Origin: Collinsella sp.
Lineage (GTDB): Bacteria; Actinomycetota; Coriobacteriia; Coriobacteriales; Coriobacteriaceae
Assembly: GCA_019414055.1 (NCBI GenBank)
Contig: DXMV01000011.1
Location: 24,710 to 88,709, forward strand
DNA: 64,000 nucleotides
Reading direction: 5' to 3'
A program made the position numbers and the translations under genes. Position 1 is the stretch's first letter, and each line of letters begins with the position of its first letter. This document shows, piece by piece, positions 1 to 8,436 of the stretch. Under the pieces are notes generated by a model. That model saw only the letters and a list, made by a program, of their open reading frames with translations, was not told the DNA's origin and made no database searches.

Positions 1-424
1 CTCCGTCATAGTAGATCTTAACGTGGTCAAAGCTCTGTATATACGCCAGGTGGTCACTGAGAAATATCGCAACGTCGCGTTCGATCTTTTCGGAGAGCTT
101 TTGGGGTTCGTAAAGGCCCTGCTTCTTGTCGTAGATGAAGGGCTGGTAGGTGATGGGGAGGTGTTGCACGAGCATCGTGAAGGCGGAAAGTTGCTTTTTT
201 CGTCGTTGAATATCCTGCCATTTATAGTCGTCATGTCCGGTCAAAAGCGGCCCGAAATGAAATGGCATGATGTCGAGACTTTGATCTTTTATGAGCTGCT
301 CATAGCTATTGATATGAGGACCAACAGGTTTGTCCTGTTCATGGAATACGAGCGTGACAATGTAGTACCTAGATACAGGCCCCGCGTCGCCGGATTCGTC
401 GATAAAAATCGAGAGTTCCTTCAT
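1..424 (-). CDS. DUF3800 domain protein, 3' end outside window
   Basis: Open frame on the minus strand running off the left edge, so about 141 N-terminal residues are visible. It opens with the IFIDESGD motif typical of DUF3800 proteins, a family with an RNase H-like fold often found on mobile or defence-associated DNA; the function of this member is unknown. The start at 424 is preceded by a good Shine-Dalgarno (GGAGGT, about 7 bases upstream). A two-hairpin repeat ends 24 bases upstream of the start, so the gene probably has its own short promoter region or an unusual leader. A longer ORF on the opposite strand here looks like a shadow because it lacks any family motif. Confidence 0.75.
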   Translation of the reverse strand, partial: MKELSIFIDESGDAGPVSRYYIVTLVFHEQDKPVGPHINSYEQLIKDQSLDIMPFHFGPLLTGHDDYKWQDIQRRKKQLSAFTMLVQHLPITYQPFIYDKKQGLYEPQKLSEKIERDVAIFLSDHLAYIQSFDHVKIYYDG

Positions 425-447
425 GAGGTGACCTCCAATTTACGCAT

Positions 448-516
448 AAAAAATGCCGGGGGACATCCCCCGGCTCTTGGAGGTCCCTCTATTCGAGGGT
501 ACCAACCCTTTTATAC
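448..516 (-). repeat. Two-hairpin repeat, copy A (terminator-like)
   Basis: Read on the minus strand there is a hairpin GGTACCCTC/GAGGGACC, a short linker, then GCCGGGGG/CCCCCGGC followed by a run of T. It matches copy B at 640-713 in both hairpins and the linker, so this is a dispersed repeat shaped like an intrinsic terminator. Confidence 0.6.
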
Positions 517-596
517 CACGAGACGAGGAGTCTATTCAAGTAGAAATTATAATAACCAAACATATGTTCGTCAATCTGCCTTCGGTTTTAAGAATG

Positions 597-623
597 TGGC
601 AAAGGGGCTGTCCCTTTGTCATA
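597..623. repeat. Small hairpin with GGCTGTCC loop
   Basis: Stem CAAAGG/CCTTTG closes a loop GGCTGTC. It resembles the AAAGGxxCTGTCC hairpins that recur later in the window (8294, 9871, 10277), so it may be a decayed member of the same family. Confidence 0.4.
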
Positions 624-639
624 TTCGGCGACACTGCGC

Positions 640-713
640 AAAAAATGCCCGGGGGGGGGTAAGACCCCGGCTCTTGGAGGCCCCTCTTTTGGAGGGTACC
701 GACTTCTTTATAG
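640..713 (-). terminator. Two-hairpin repeat, copy B: terminator of the antiporter gene
   Basis: Minus-strand hairpins GGTACCCTCC/GGAGGGxxCC-like and CCGGGG/CCCCGG, the second followed by TTTTTT. It begins 56 bases after the antiporter stop codon, so it is placed to terminate that transcript. Same architecture as 448-516. Confidence 0.6.
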
Positions 714-768
714 CGTGTGGTCGGACTGCTTTCAAATGCTGCCCCCTGGGTGGGTATGTCTCTTGCTG

Positions 769-2370
769 CTACGACGCGAGCGTGGCGATGACGGCTTCGT
801 CGCCGGCGTATATGAGGGTGTTGCCGTCGGGGATGATGGTTTGGCCGTCGCGTTTGAGCATCACCACGATAAAGGGGTGCTTGCCTTGCGGCACGTCGCG
901 CAGGCGCTGTCCAGCCAGGCGACCGTGGGGCGTCACGGTGACCTCGCGCAGCGTAACCTCGGCACGCTCTTCAAACGTCGGCGCGGCCATCACCAGAAGG
1001 TCGCCTTCCTCGATGACGGTATCGCCGTTGGGCAGCACCGGGTGCGCGCCATCGCGCAGCACCAAGACCACGAGCATGTCCGTCGCACTGCCAATATCAG
1101 CGAGCGAGCGCCCCGCAAACGGATGGCCCGCGCCCACCTTGAGCTTGACAAACGACATGCCTTTCTCGTCGCGGTAATCGTTAAACGTACGGCGCACGTC
1201 GCCTTCCGCGTCGATCATGTCGAGCTTCTTTGCCACCGCCGGTAGCAGCGAGCCCTGCACCACAATGCTCGACACGGCAATCACAAACACCAGGTCAAAC
1301 AGGTCGTGACCGCCGGGGACACCGGCCACCACGGCAAAGAGGCTAAACACGACCGAAGCCGCGCCGCGCAGGCCCGCCCAGCTTACGAGCGCGACCTGGC
1401 GGGGGTTCGTCTTAAAGGGCGCCAGTAGCATGCCAACGGCAATGGGGCGGCTCACAAAGAGCATAAACGCCATGAGTGCCAGGCCCGGCAGCAGCATTTG
1501 CGGCAGGCGCGCGGGCGTGACGAGCAGGCCCAGCAAAAAGAAGATGGTCATCTCGGCCATCTCGGTGAGGGTGTCAAAGAAGTGCGCCATCTCGACCTTG
1601 CCGGTGATGTCGCTCGCGCCTAGCACGATGCCGGCAAGGTATACGGCCAAAAAGCCATTGCCGCCCAGGTAGCTCGGCAGTGCGTAGGCGACGATCGCCA
1701 CGGCGAACAAGAAGATGGTCTGCGCACCCTCAGCCGTTGCGTGCGCGCGCTCAATCAGGCGGCTGGATGTCCAGCCGATGACAAGGCCCAGGCCCACACC
1801 CAGGATGATTTGCTTGGCCAGCAGTATGGGAATGTTGATGTCGCCGCCAGCTGCGAGGGTGGCGAGTACCGCGGTGAGCATGTAGGCGACGGGATCGTTG
1901 GAGCCTGATTCGACCTCGAGCAGCGAGTCGGTGCCGCCCTTTAGCGACAGGTTGTGCTCGCGCAGCACGCTAAAGACGCTGGCCGCGTCGGTGGATGCCA
2001 CGACTGATCCCAGCAGCAGGCCGCCGATCCAGTCGAAGCCCAGTACAAAATGCGCGAACGCACCGGTAACGCCGGCGGTGATGACGACGCCGAGCGTGCT
2101 CAGCAGCACCGCGGGCACGGCGACGGGTTTGGCACGGTCGATGTTGGTGTTAAAGCCGCCGTAGAACATGATGAACAGCAGCGCGGTGCTGCAGACGGTT
2201 TCGGTAAGCGCGTAGTCGCTAAAGTCGATGTGCGCCGGACCGTTGACGCCCAGTAGCATGCCCAGCGCGATAAAGATGAGCAGGGTGGGGAAGGGGAGCT
2301 TTTTGCCGACGGGTTTGATGGTCAGGCACAGAATAATGACGAGCCCGATAAAGAGAAGTATCTGGTTCAT
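769..2370 (-). CDS. Potassium/proton antiporter, CPA1 family with C-terminal RCK_C domains
   Basis: 533 residues. The first ~390 form a polytopic Na+/H+-exchanger domain with the CPA1 signatures ASTDAASVF and ESGSNDPVAY, whose acidic residues carry ion exchange. Residues ~404-460 and ~472-533 read as two RCK_C (TrkA-C) domains with PNGDTVIEEGD and PDGNTLIYAGDE motifs, as in NhaP2/CvrA-type K+/H+ antiporters, where they sense nucleotides or ions. Expected in the cytoplasmic membrane for K+ or Na+ efflux and pH homeostasis. It is monocistronic, with hairpin repeats downstream and a phosphatase gene diverging upstream. The cation cannot be decided from sequence alone. Confidence 0.88.
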   Translation of the reverse strand: MNQILLFIGLVIILCLTIKPVGKKLPFPTLLIFIALGMLLGVNGPAHIDFSDYALTETVCSTALLFIMFYGGFNTNIDRAKPVAVPAVLLSTLGVVITAGVTGAFAHFVLGFDWIGGLLLGSVVASTDAASVFSVLREHNLSLKGGTDSLLEVESGSNDPVAYMLTAVLATLAAGGDINIPILLAKQIILGVGLGLVIGWTSSRLIERAHATAEGAQTIFLFAVAIVAYALPSYLGGNGFLAVYLAGIVLGASDITGKVEMAHFFDTLTEMAEMTIFFLLGLLVTPARLPQMLLPGLALMAFMLFVSRPIAVGMLLAPFKTNPRQVALVSWAGLRGAASVVFSLFAVVAGVPGGHDLFDLVFVIAVSSIVVQGSLLPAVAKKLDMIDAEGDVRRTFNDYRDEKGMSFVKLKVGAGHPFAGRSLADIGSATDMLVVLVLRDGAHPVLPNGDTVIEEGDLLVMAAPTFEERAEVTLREVTVTPHGRLAGQRLRDVPQGKHPFIVVMLKRDGQTIIPDGNTLIYAGDEAVIATLAS

Positions 2371-2591
2371 GGATGGTGTCCGCTCCTGGGTGGTTTGCGT
2401 GGCACGGTCAGTTGTCTGCGGTTATTTGTACCCAAAGATGGTGGGTATATGGGCTTGGATTGCGGGCGTGCGCATTTTCGACACGAGACCGCGACGTGAG
2501 CGTCGCTGGTTGGGGCGCTGCGTCAGACGGCGTGGCGTGAGCGGTGCGGGTTGACGGGCGTGCGCCGGCGACCGTTGACGGTATGCAACCC

Positions 2592-2620
2592 TTTCCAGCT
2601 TTATTGCAACGGAGTACAAT
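2592..2620 (+). promoter_or_regulatory. Possible promoter of the phosphatase gene
   Basis: TTTCCA and TACAAT spaced by 17 bases, about 75 bases ahead of the phosphatase start. The rest of the 325-base gap (2371-2695) holds nothing recognisable; the small minus-strand ORF there has no domain and no good ribosome site. Confidence 0.35.
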
Positions 2621-2695
2621 GGGTAACGTTTAAGTTCAACTTGAAGTTTTAGTTGCGGCGCCGGGCTTCGGCCGCAATGCAGGGAGAGGCGTACC

Positions 2696-3535
2696 ATGGC
2701 GATCTATGTGACATCCGATGCTCACGGGCACGTGCGTGCGCTTGACGAGGCCCTGTCCAAGATTTCGCTGGCGTCCGACGATGCGCTGTACGTGCTGGGC
2801 GACATGATCGATCGCGGGCCCGATCCGGTTGGCGTTATTAAACTCGTGCGCTCGCTACCCAACGCCCGCGTGCTCAAGGGTAATCACGAGCAGATCATGC
2901 TCGATGCCATCATTGGCCAGGATCCGCTCGATGCCGAGACATGGGATATCAACGGCGGTTGGACTACCCGTCAGCAGCTCAACGATATGGAATTTGAGGC
3001 GTACGAGGAACTCGTGCGTTGGATGGCGACGCTGCCGCTCTATGCGGTGGCCGAGACTGACGAGCGCCCGTACCTGCTGGTACATGCCGGCATCCAGACC
3101 GAGGCGGCGCGGGCGTTTTTGCTTGAACATGGGGTTGATTGTGCCGATGGCGCGGGGGCGGTGGATGCCGATCGCGAGCTACTGAAGCAGATGCTTGCGG
3201 TGCAGTCGTCCGATGACTTGCTGTGGATTCGTCACGGCTATTGGGATGCGCCGACGGGGCTGCTTTCTGCCGAGGGCAAGGGTCCGGTCGTGGTGAGCGG
3301 CCACACGCCAACGGTGTCGCTCGGGCGTTATTGCGAGGTAGGCGGCCTGGCGGGGCTCGATGAGGAGTCGGGCCGTGGGCAGATTGTGCGCCTGGGCGGC
3401 GAGGATACCGCCGGCGTGCCCGATCGCATCGACATCGACTGCGCCGCCGCCACTGGCTCCGAGTTCGGCCGCGTCGGCATCCTGCGCCTGGATGATGGTG
3501 CGGAGTTCTACGCAAATATCAAGCCTGGAGAATAA
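2696..3535 (+). CDS. Metallophosphoesterase of the PPP (serine/threonine phosphatase) family
   Basis: 279 residues with the full calcineurin-like metal-binding series in order: DAHGH at residues 8-12, GDMIDRGPD near 35, GNHE near 62, HAG in the middle and GHTP near 200. The spacing is that of small bacterial PPP phosphatases related to PrpA/PrpB and Ap4A hydrolase-like enzymes, which hydrolyse phosphoprotein or dinucleoside polyphosphate substrates with two bound metal ions. No signal peptide, so cytosolic. The ATG is preceded by GGGAGAG. It is a single gene converging on the flippase gene, with a hairpin between them. The natural substrate is not visible. Confidence 0.85.
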   Translation: MAIYVTSDAHGHVRALDEALSKISLASDDALYVLGDMIDRGPDPVGVIKLVRSLPNARVLKGNHEQIMLDAIIGQDPLDAETWDINGGWTTRQQLNDMEFEAYEELVRWMATLPLYAVAETDERPYLLVHAGIQTEAARAFLLEHGVDCADGAGAVDADRELLKQMLAVQSSDDLLWIRHGYWDAPTGLLSAEGKGPVVVSGHTPTVSLGRYCEVGGLAGLDEESGRGQIVRLGGEDTAGVPDRIDIDCAAATGSEFGRVGILRLDDGAEFYANIKPGE

Positions 3536-3542
3536 CCTTGTT

Positions 3543-3564
3543 CCGCCGTTCTACCGAACGGCGG
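3543..3564. terminator. Perfect hairpin between convergent genes
   Basis: CCGCCGTTC/GAACGGCGG with a four-base loop, 7 bases after the phosphatase stop. There is no T run on the plus strand, so termination is inferred from position. The remaining bases to 3730 hold no gene. Confidence 0.45.
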
Positions 3565-3730
3565 TCACGTTGACGCTGCGCAGCCCCGAAGCACCCCATC
3601 TTGTCGCTCAAACCGTCGCTCGCGTACAGAAGTACGCGTAGCTCCTCTTTCACGCCAACCTGGGGCACTTCGAGACTGCTCGCTGTCGGTGCCAAAACAT
3701 CGACGTTTCTTTTCTTCAAATTGATTCGAA

Positions 3731-5299
3731 TTAGGCTCCGTACGGGTTCCGATCGCGTTCGATGCGCTGGCGGATGTGGGCGTACTCGATAATCAGTAGC
3801 ACCAGGAGTAGGGCCATGATGGCTAGGTAGCTCACCACAGCGCCCATCAGACCCAGCAGGTTGATCAGAATCACCGGGAGCACCACGCTCACGGCAAAGC
3901 AGATCAGGTAGATTTTGGTGACGTCTCCAGCGTGGCGCAGCACCGTGATGATGGCGTAGATAAAGTCGATAGCCGCGGTTACACCGCCGGCGACGACCAT
4001 CAGCAGCGCCAATGTGCGGTAGCGCTCAAAGTTGAGGCCGTACATAAAGCTCATGAGGGGAATGCCGGGGCCGGCCATAAATGCGGCGCACGCTCCGGTA
4101 ATGACCACGATCAGTGCCATAACGGCAACAATAATCAGGTCAAAGCGGCGACGCTTGCGCGGATTCGCCCAAATGCTCGACAGACGCAAAAGCTGCGGTT
4201 TATAGATAAATCCGATGCTCAGCAAAATAGCCTGCGCCGGAAAGAACAGGGCATTAAAGTACAGCTGGTATTTGTAGGCCAGCGTGCCTTCCATCACAAA
4301 CTTGGGCATGTTCTCGATGAGGTTGAACAGGAACAGTGCACCAAAGAGCGGGGCGCACTGGACAAACAGGTGGCCGACCTCGCGCAGACTCACGTGGCGC
4401 GATTTTTCGGTCTCGAGTAGGGCGAGCGGGGCGGTGACCAGCACGAGCGAGGCGATGGCGGTGACACCCATGGCCATGGCCGCGATGGGCATGCTGCGTG
4501 TAAGGAACAGCGCCACGCTAAAGACCGCGATGACGCCGGCGGAGCGCAGCGTTTGGCTCATGCCTGCCAGGTAAAGTTTATCGGCCTGCTGCAGGCGGCC
4601 CTCGTACACGTCGGCGACGCCGTCGATCACCTTATAGAGGTAGACGCCCAGGCCGATCGTGGCCATCTGCGCATCGTAGCCGCGGGCGCTGCTGTATACC
4701 AGGCCGCATGCCAGCGCGAGCGCTCCGCAAAGCCAGCGGTTGAGCTGGTAGGAGGCAAAGGACGTCGTCTCGTCGATGTCCGAGACCTGGAAATTGCGCA
4801 CGCCGTAGTTGCACGCGATCATGATGAGCGTGCCGGTGACAAAGGCGATGGAGAACTTACCGGCTTCCTCGGCGCCGACAAGCTGCGTGGACACAATGGT
4901 GAGCAGCGGAAACGCCATGCCCCATACGGCGGTGCCCAGGGTATTCCAAAGGTAGTCGCGACGGGTGGCGTGATCTTCGTACTCGGCTTCTTGCGTGGAG
5001 AAGCCGCCGCCGTAGACGGCTCCGAGCAGGCGGTTCCACCAGGCATTGACCATGCGGCGGATGGGGCCGGGTTGGCGATCGCGGCGACGGCGTGTGGTCT
5101 GGCTGCTGTCGGGACCGCCGGCGTTACGCTGGCTTAGCTCTTGGATTCGTGCGAGCTCCTCGGCGGTGTGCGATGCGGGGAACAGGCCGTTCTCGATGCG
5201 TCCGCCTTGCCCGTGCGCCCCGCCCGATACGGTGGGGTCGGTGACGCCGTTGCGGCGGGCGATGATGCGGCGGATGCTATCGAGGGGCGTGATGCTCAA
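3731..5299 (-). CDS. Polytopic membrane protein, MOP-type polysaccharide flippase
   Basis: 522 residues. A hydrophilic, Arg- and Gly-rich N-terminal ~110 residues precedes about 12-14 hydrophobic segments arranged like the Wzx/RfbX polysaccharide transporters of the MOP superfamily, which flip undecaprenyl-linked glycans across the membrane. The call rests on length, TM pattern and the charged loop AxxRKRRRF between halves; no short diagnostic motif exists for this family. The long cytosolic N-terminus is unusual. It stands alone, diverging from pckA, without a linked glycan cluster, so the substrate is unknown. Confidence 0.6.
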   Translation of the reverse strand: MSITPLDSIRRIIARRNGVTDPTVSGGAHGQGGRIENGLFPASHTAEELARIQELSQRNAGGPDSSQTTRRRRDRQPGPIRRMVNAWWNRLLGAVYGGGFSTQEAEYEDHATRRDYLWNTLGTAVWGMAFPLLTIVSTQLVGAEEAGKFSIAFVTGTLIMIACNYGVRNFQVSDIDETTSFASYQLNRWLCGALALACGLVYSSARGYDAQMATIGLGVYLYKVIDGVADVYEGRLQQADKLYLAGMSQTLRSAGVIAVFSVALFLTRSMPIAAMAMGVTAIASLVLVTAPLALLETEKSRHVSLREVGHLFVQCAPLFGALFLFNLIENMPKFVMEGTLAYKYQLYFNALFFPAQAILLSIGFIYKPQLLRLSSIWANPRKRRRFDLIIVAVMALIVVITGACAAFMAGPGIPLMSFMYGLNFERYRTLALLMVVAGGVTAAIDFIYAIITVLRHAGDVTKIYLICFAVSVVLPVILINLLGLMGAVVSYLAIMALLLVLLIIEYAHIRQRIERDRNPYGA

Positions 5300-5398
5300 G
5301 ACGATTCCTTTCTATTGCTGTGCTCTAGTATAGCCGCGGTGGTATCGACTCGTGTTTTTGACCAGGTTGTTCAATAATTTCGGCGGCGCCATTCAGTA

Positions 5399-5512
5399 GC
5401 CGGCACTTTGGGAACGTCCCTAAGTGCCGGCATCTAGGGGCACTCCTTGGTTGATGCCTGTTCAAGAGTGTCCCCAACAGCTAGTCATTCAAGAACGTCC
5501 CCAATGACTAGG
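5399..5512. repeat. Pair of variable-stem hairpins with GAACGTCCC loops
   Basis: Two hairpins: GCCGGCACTT/AAGTGCCGGC (5399-5432) enclosing GGGAACGTCCC, and CTAGTCATT/AATGACTAG (about 5480-5511) enclosing AAGAACGTCCCC. The stems differ completely but the loops match. A third half-core (GAGTGTCCCC) lies between them. They fill the gap between the divergent flippase and pckA genes. A decayed relative of the second lies at 26570-26620. Confidence 0.7.
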
Positions 5513-5560
5513 CCGCTTGCGTGCGATTTTTGACCGTTGGGCGGGCGCTTCGCCCTTGCC

Positions 5561-5576
5561 GCAAAAACGTTTTTGC
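5561..5576. promoter_or_regulatory. 16-bp perfect palindrome upstream of pckA
   Basis: GCAAAAACGTTTTTGC, about 75 bases before the pckA start. Its symmetry and position suggest an operator, but no regulator can be named. Confidence 0.35.
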
Positions 5577-5650
5577 ATATCGGGTACAACGGGCTTTACG
5601 TGAGTAAAGTGCGCGCCGCGTCCACGTGTCGCGTTTTTAAAGGAGGCCCC

Positions 5651-7321
5651 ATGCCTGGTGTTACCCCTGCAGAAGTTCTATCCAACTTTGGCATTACGCT
5701 GGTCGAAGATCCCGCCGAGAACCAACCCCGCCTGCTGGTCGACCTGCCGGCAGCCGAGCTCGTCGAGCATGCGATTCGCCGCGAAGAGGGCCGTATGGCC
5801 TCCAACGGCGCACTCGTGATCGAGACGGGGGAGCGTACCGGACGTTCGCCCAACGACCGCTTTATCGTTGACACCCCCGATGTCCACGACAAGATCGCCT
5901 GGGGCGCCGTCAACCGCCCGCTTTCTGCCGAGAGCTACGAGACCATCAAGGCTGGTATCGTCGACTACCTCAACGAGCGCGATGTGTTCGTTACCCGCGG
6001 CATGGCGGGCGCCGACCGCAACCACACGCGCCGACTGCTCGTCGCCTGTGAGCGTGCCAGCCAGGCGCTCTTTATTAAGCAGATGCTCGCCCGCCCGCTT
6101 GCCCGTGAAATCGCACGCACCGGCGAGCCGGACTTCTGCGTGCTCGCCGCACCCGGCTATCAGTGCGACCCTGCCATCAAGGGCCTCAACTCCAGCGCCG
6201 CCGTGGTCATCAACTTCCAGGAGCGCGTGATTCTGGTCGCCGGCACCGGCTACTCCGGTGAGATCAAAAAGTCGATCTTCAGCGTCATGAACTACCTGCT
6301 GCCCGTCGAGGACGACGTTCTGCCCATGCATTGCTCGGCCAGTATGGACCCCGTCACGCATGAGACCGCCGTGTTCTTTGGTCTGTCCGGCACCGGCAAG
6401 ACCACGCTTTCGGCCAACCCCACGCGCCTGCTGATCGGCGACGACGAACACGGTTGGTCCGACATGGGCATCTTTAACGTCGAGGGCGGCTGCTACGCCA
6501 AGTGCGAGGGCCTGGACGCGTTCCACGAGCCCGAGATCTTCAACGCCGTTCGCTTTGGCGCCATCTGTGAAAACGTGGTACTCGATGAGAATCGCAAGCC
6601 TAACTACGACGACGTCTCGATCACGCACAATACGCGCGTGGCCTACCCTGTCGAGCATATCCCCAACGCGTGGACCAAGGGCATGGGCACCACCCCGAGC
6701 GTCGTGCTGTTTTTGACCTGCGACGCCTTTGGCGTGCTGCCGCCCATCTCGCGCCTGACGGCCGACGCCGCCATGTATCACTTTGTGACGGGCTTTACGG
6801 CCAAGATTCCCGGCACCGAGGTCGGCGTCACCGAGCCCACACCCACGTTCTCTTCGCTGTTTGGCGAGCCGTTTATGCCGCTCGACCCCATGGTCTACGC
6901 TAAGATGCTCGGCGAGCGCATCGCCGACGGTCGCACCCGCGTCTATCTGGTCAACACCGGCTGGATCGGCGGCGGTTATGGCGTGGGCCATCGCATCGAG
7001 CTTGCCTACACGCGCGCCCTGGTGGCCCGTGCCCTCGACGGTACCATCGAGGACAGCGAGTTCGTGCATGACGATATCTTTAACGTCGACATTCCCACCA
7101 CGTGCCACGGTGTGCCCGACGGCATTCTGGTGCCGCGCCAGTACTGGCAGAGCACCGCTCGCTACGACGAGGCAGCGCACAACCTGGCCGTGATGTTCGA
7201 GGAGAACTTCGAGAAGAAGTACTCGCACCTGCCCGAGTCCGTCAAGGCCGCCGGCCCGCACGCCCAGGTGCCCGCTGAGGCCCGTCATCGCGGCCGCGGC
7301 CTGCTGGGACTCCGCCACTAG
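5651..7321 (+). CDS. pckA: Phosphoenolpyruvate carboxykinase (ATP)
   Basis: 556 residues. Catalyses oxaloacetate + ATP to PEP + ADP + CO2; in fermentative gut anaerobes it often runs toward oxaloacetate, feeding succinate formation and yielding ATP. Visible are the ATP-type kinase-1a loop GLSGTGKT near residue 243, the metal/nucleotide region LIGDDEH just after it, and RSPNDRF near residue 70 in the substrate-binding part. The open frame extends further upstream, but the ATG at 5651 follows AGGAGG at the right distance and matches the family's N-terminus, so I chose it. It is monocistronic, ending in a strong hairpin terminator. Confidence 0.97.
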   Translation: MPGVTPAEVLSNFGITLVEDPAENQPRLLVDLPAAELVEHAIRREEGRMASNGALVIETGERTGRSPNDRFIVDTPDVHDKIAWGAVNRPLSAESYETIKAGIVDYLNERDVFVTRGMAGADRNHTRRLLVACERASQALFIKQMLARPLAREIARTGEPDFCVLAAPGYQCDPAIKGLNSSAAVVINFQERVILVAGTGYSGEIKKSIFSVMNYLLPVEDDVLPMHCSASMDPVTHETAVFFGLSGTGKTTLSANPTRLLIGDDEHGWSDMGIFNVEGGCYAKCEGLDAFHEPEIFNAVRFGAICENVVLDENRKPNYDDVSITHNTRVAYPVEHIPNAWTKGMGTTPSVVLFLTCDAFGVLPPISRLTADAAMYHFVTGFTAKIPGTEVGVTEPTPTFSSLFGEPFMPLDPMVYAKMLGERIADGRTRVYLVNTGWIGGGYGVGHRIELAYTRALVARALDGTIEDSEFVHDDIFNVDIPTTCHGVPDGILVPRQYWQSTARYDEAAHNLAVMFEENFEKKYSHLPESVKAAGPHAQVPAEARHRGRGLLGLRH

Positions 7322-7336
7322 CGTCGCCTCAGGCCC

Positions 7337-7377
7337 AAAACCACCACAAAGGGGACGGGCGCCTTTGTGGTGGTTTT
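7337..7377 (+). terminator. Terminator hairpin of pckA, GGGGAC-core family
   Basis: 16-bp perfect stem AAAACCACCACAAAGG / CCTTTGTGGTGGTTTT around a GGACGGGCG loop, 15 bases after the pckA stop, ending in T4. The same stem recurs after three of the next genes (8294, 9871, 10277), there with loop TGCCTGTCC. Confidence 0.85.
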
Positions 7378-7398
7378 ACTCACGCGAATGACTCGGGT

Positions 7399-7509
7399 TA
7401 CAATACGCCTGACATATCGCCCCCTTCTCCGGATGGGGGCAGCGTAAGCGCTCTTGTGGCGGCACCGTAGGACTTTGAAGGTGGCCGCTGTGAGGGCGCT
7501 TTTTGTTTA
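7399..7509 (+). ncRNA. Candidate structured leader or small RNA ending in a terminator
   Basis: A TACAAT -10-like box (7399-7404) is followed by a hairpin GCCCCC/GGGGGC (7419-7440) and a 17-bp stem (7447-7463 with 7484-7500). That stem is continuous only if several G-U pairs are allowed, a sign of selection at RNA level, and it runs into TTTTTGTTT. It lies 40 bases before the B3/B4 gene, so it is either an attenuating leader or an independent RNA of about 100 nt. I recognise no known riboswitch family. Confidence 0.45.
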
Positions 7510-7548
7510 GGCGTCCGGACTCGGGCGTCCGCTATGAAGGGAGAACAT

Positions 7549-8268
7549 ATGAAGAGTTTCGTTGCCGAGGATTCGTTTTGGGAGCTGTTTCCGCAGGCGG
7601 CTATCGGCGTCGTGGTCGTAAAGGGCATGAAGCCCGCGGCTCAGATTCCCCAGGAGGACGTGGATGCAATCGCCGCGCTGCTTGACCGCGCCAACATCGA
7701 TGCGGAGCGCCATCTGACCAGCGATACCATCAGCGAGAACGCGCCGGTCAAGGCATGGCGCGAGGCCTATCGCCTGTTCAAGACCAAGAAGGGCGCGCGT
7801 TGCTCAGTTGAGAACCTGCTCAAGCGCGTGCTCAAAGGCAAGCCGGTCGGCCACATCACGCCGGCGGTGGATATCTACAACACGATTTCGTTGACTTATG
7901 CGCTGCCCGTTGGCGGTGAGGATTTGCATGCTATTGAGGGCAATCTGCGCCTGACGGTGACCGACGGCGGCGACGCGTTCCTGCCACTTGGCGAGGAAGC
8001 GGATGATCCGACGCTGCCTGGCGAGCTCGCCTACATCGACGATGCGGGCGCCGTGTGCCGCTGCTGGAACTGGCGCGATGGCGTTCGCACGGCGCTGTCC
8101 GACGATTCGGCCGATGCGTTCCTGGCGATTGAGTGCGTAGAGCCCGAGCGCATGGGGGATTGCCAGGCTGCGATCGATCGCCTCGCTGAGCTGCTCGAGC
8201 GGTATTTGGGAGCGACGGTTGTCGTTAAGACGCTTGTGACCCGCGACAATCCTTGCGTGGAGTTGTAG
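7549..8268 (+). CDS. B3/B4 (tRNA-editing-like) domain protein, COG3382 type
   Basis: 239 residues resembling the B3/B4 domain of the phenylalanyl-tRNA synthetase beta subunit as a stand-alone protein, with the family pattern PVGHITPAVDIYN in the middle and an acidic linker before LPGELAYIDDAG. Stand-alone B3/B4 proteins are thought to bind or deacylate mischarged tRNA; the activity of this member is inferred. An ATG 15 bases upstream is in frame but lacks a Shine-Dalgarno, whereas the ATG at 7549 follows AAGGGAG. It sits between a terminator-ended leader and a GGGGAC-family terminator, so it is transcribed alone. Confidence 0.8.
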   Translation: MKSFVAEDSFWELFPQAAIGVVVVKGMKPAAQIPQEDVDAIAALLDRANIDAERHLTSDTISENAPVKAWREAYRLFKTKKGARCSVENLLKRVLKGKPVGHITPAVDIYNTISLTYALPVGGEDLHAIEGNLRLTVTDGGDAFLPLGEEADDPTLPGELAYIDDAGAVCRCWNWRDGVRTALSDDSADAFLAIECVEPERMGDCQAAIDRLAELLERYLGATVVVKTLVTRDNPCVEL

Positions 8269-8292
8269 CAACGCCTAAAACTTATTGAGGTT

Positions 8293-8335
8293 CAAACCAC
8301 CACAAAGGTGCCTGTCCCCTTTGTGGTGGTTTTTA
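8293..8335 (+). terminator. Terminator hairpin, CTGTCCCC loop family
   Basis: Stem AAACCACCACAAAGG/CCTTTGTGGTGGTTT around TGCCTGTCC, then T tract; 25 bases after the B3/B4 gene stop. Confidence 0.85.
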
Positions 8336-8436
8336 TGTTGATGGGTTAACAAATCGGATATTTGGGTACGGGTGTTGCCTTGTGCGGCTAAGATGTTTAC
8401 CCGTTAGCATCATGTAAGCGAAAGGCGGTCGTCACC

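Noticed and set aside
23..1177. 384-codon plus-strand frame at the left edge
   Set aside because: It spans the DUF3800 gene, two hairpin repeats and the antiporter 3' end on the other strand; its protein is low-complexity and unrelated to anything.
2422..2697. 91-codon minus-strand ORF upstream of the phosphatase
   Set aside because: Arg-rich shadow-type composition, no ribosome site, and it would overlap the phosphatase start and promoter region.
5678..7318. 546-codon open frame antisense to pckA
   Set aside because: It mirrors the codon pattern of pckA, has no family motif or ribosome site, and is expected in GC-rich DNA. The same holds for long antisense frames over argS (24116-25834), rho (26646-28343), the GGGtGRT pair (36888-38783) and sufS (40910-42370).
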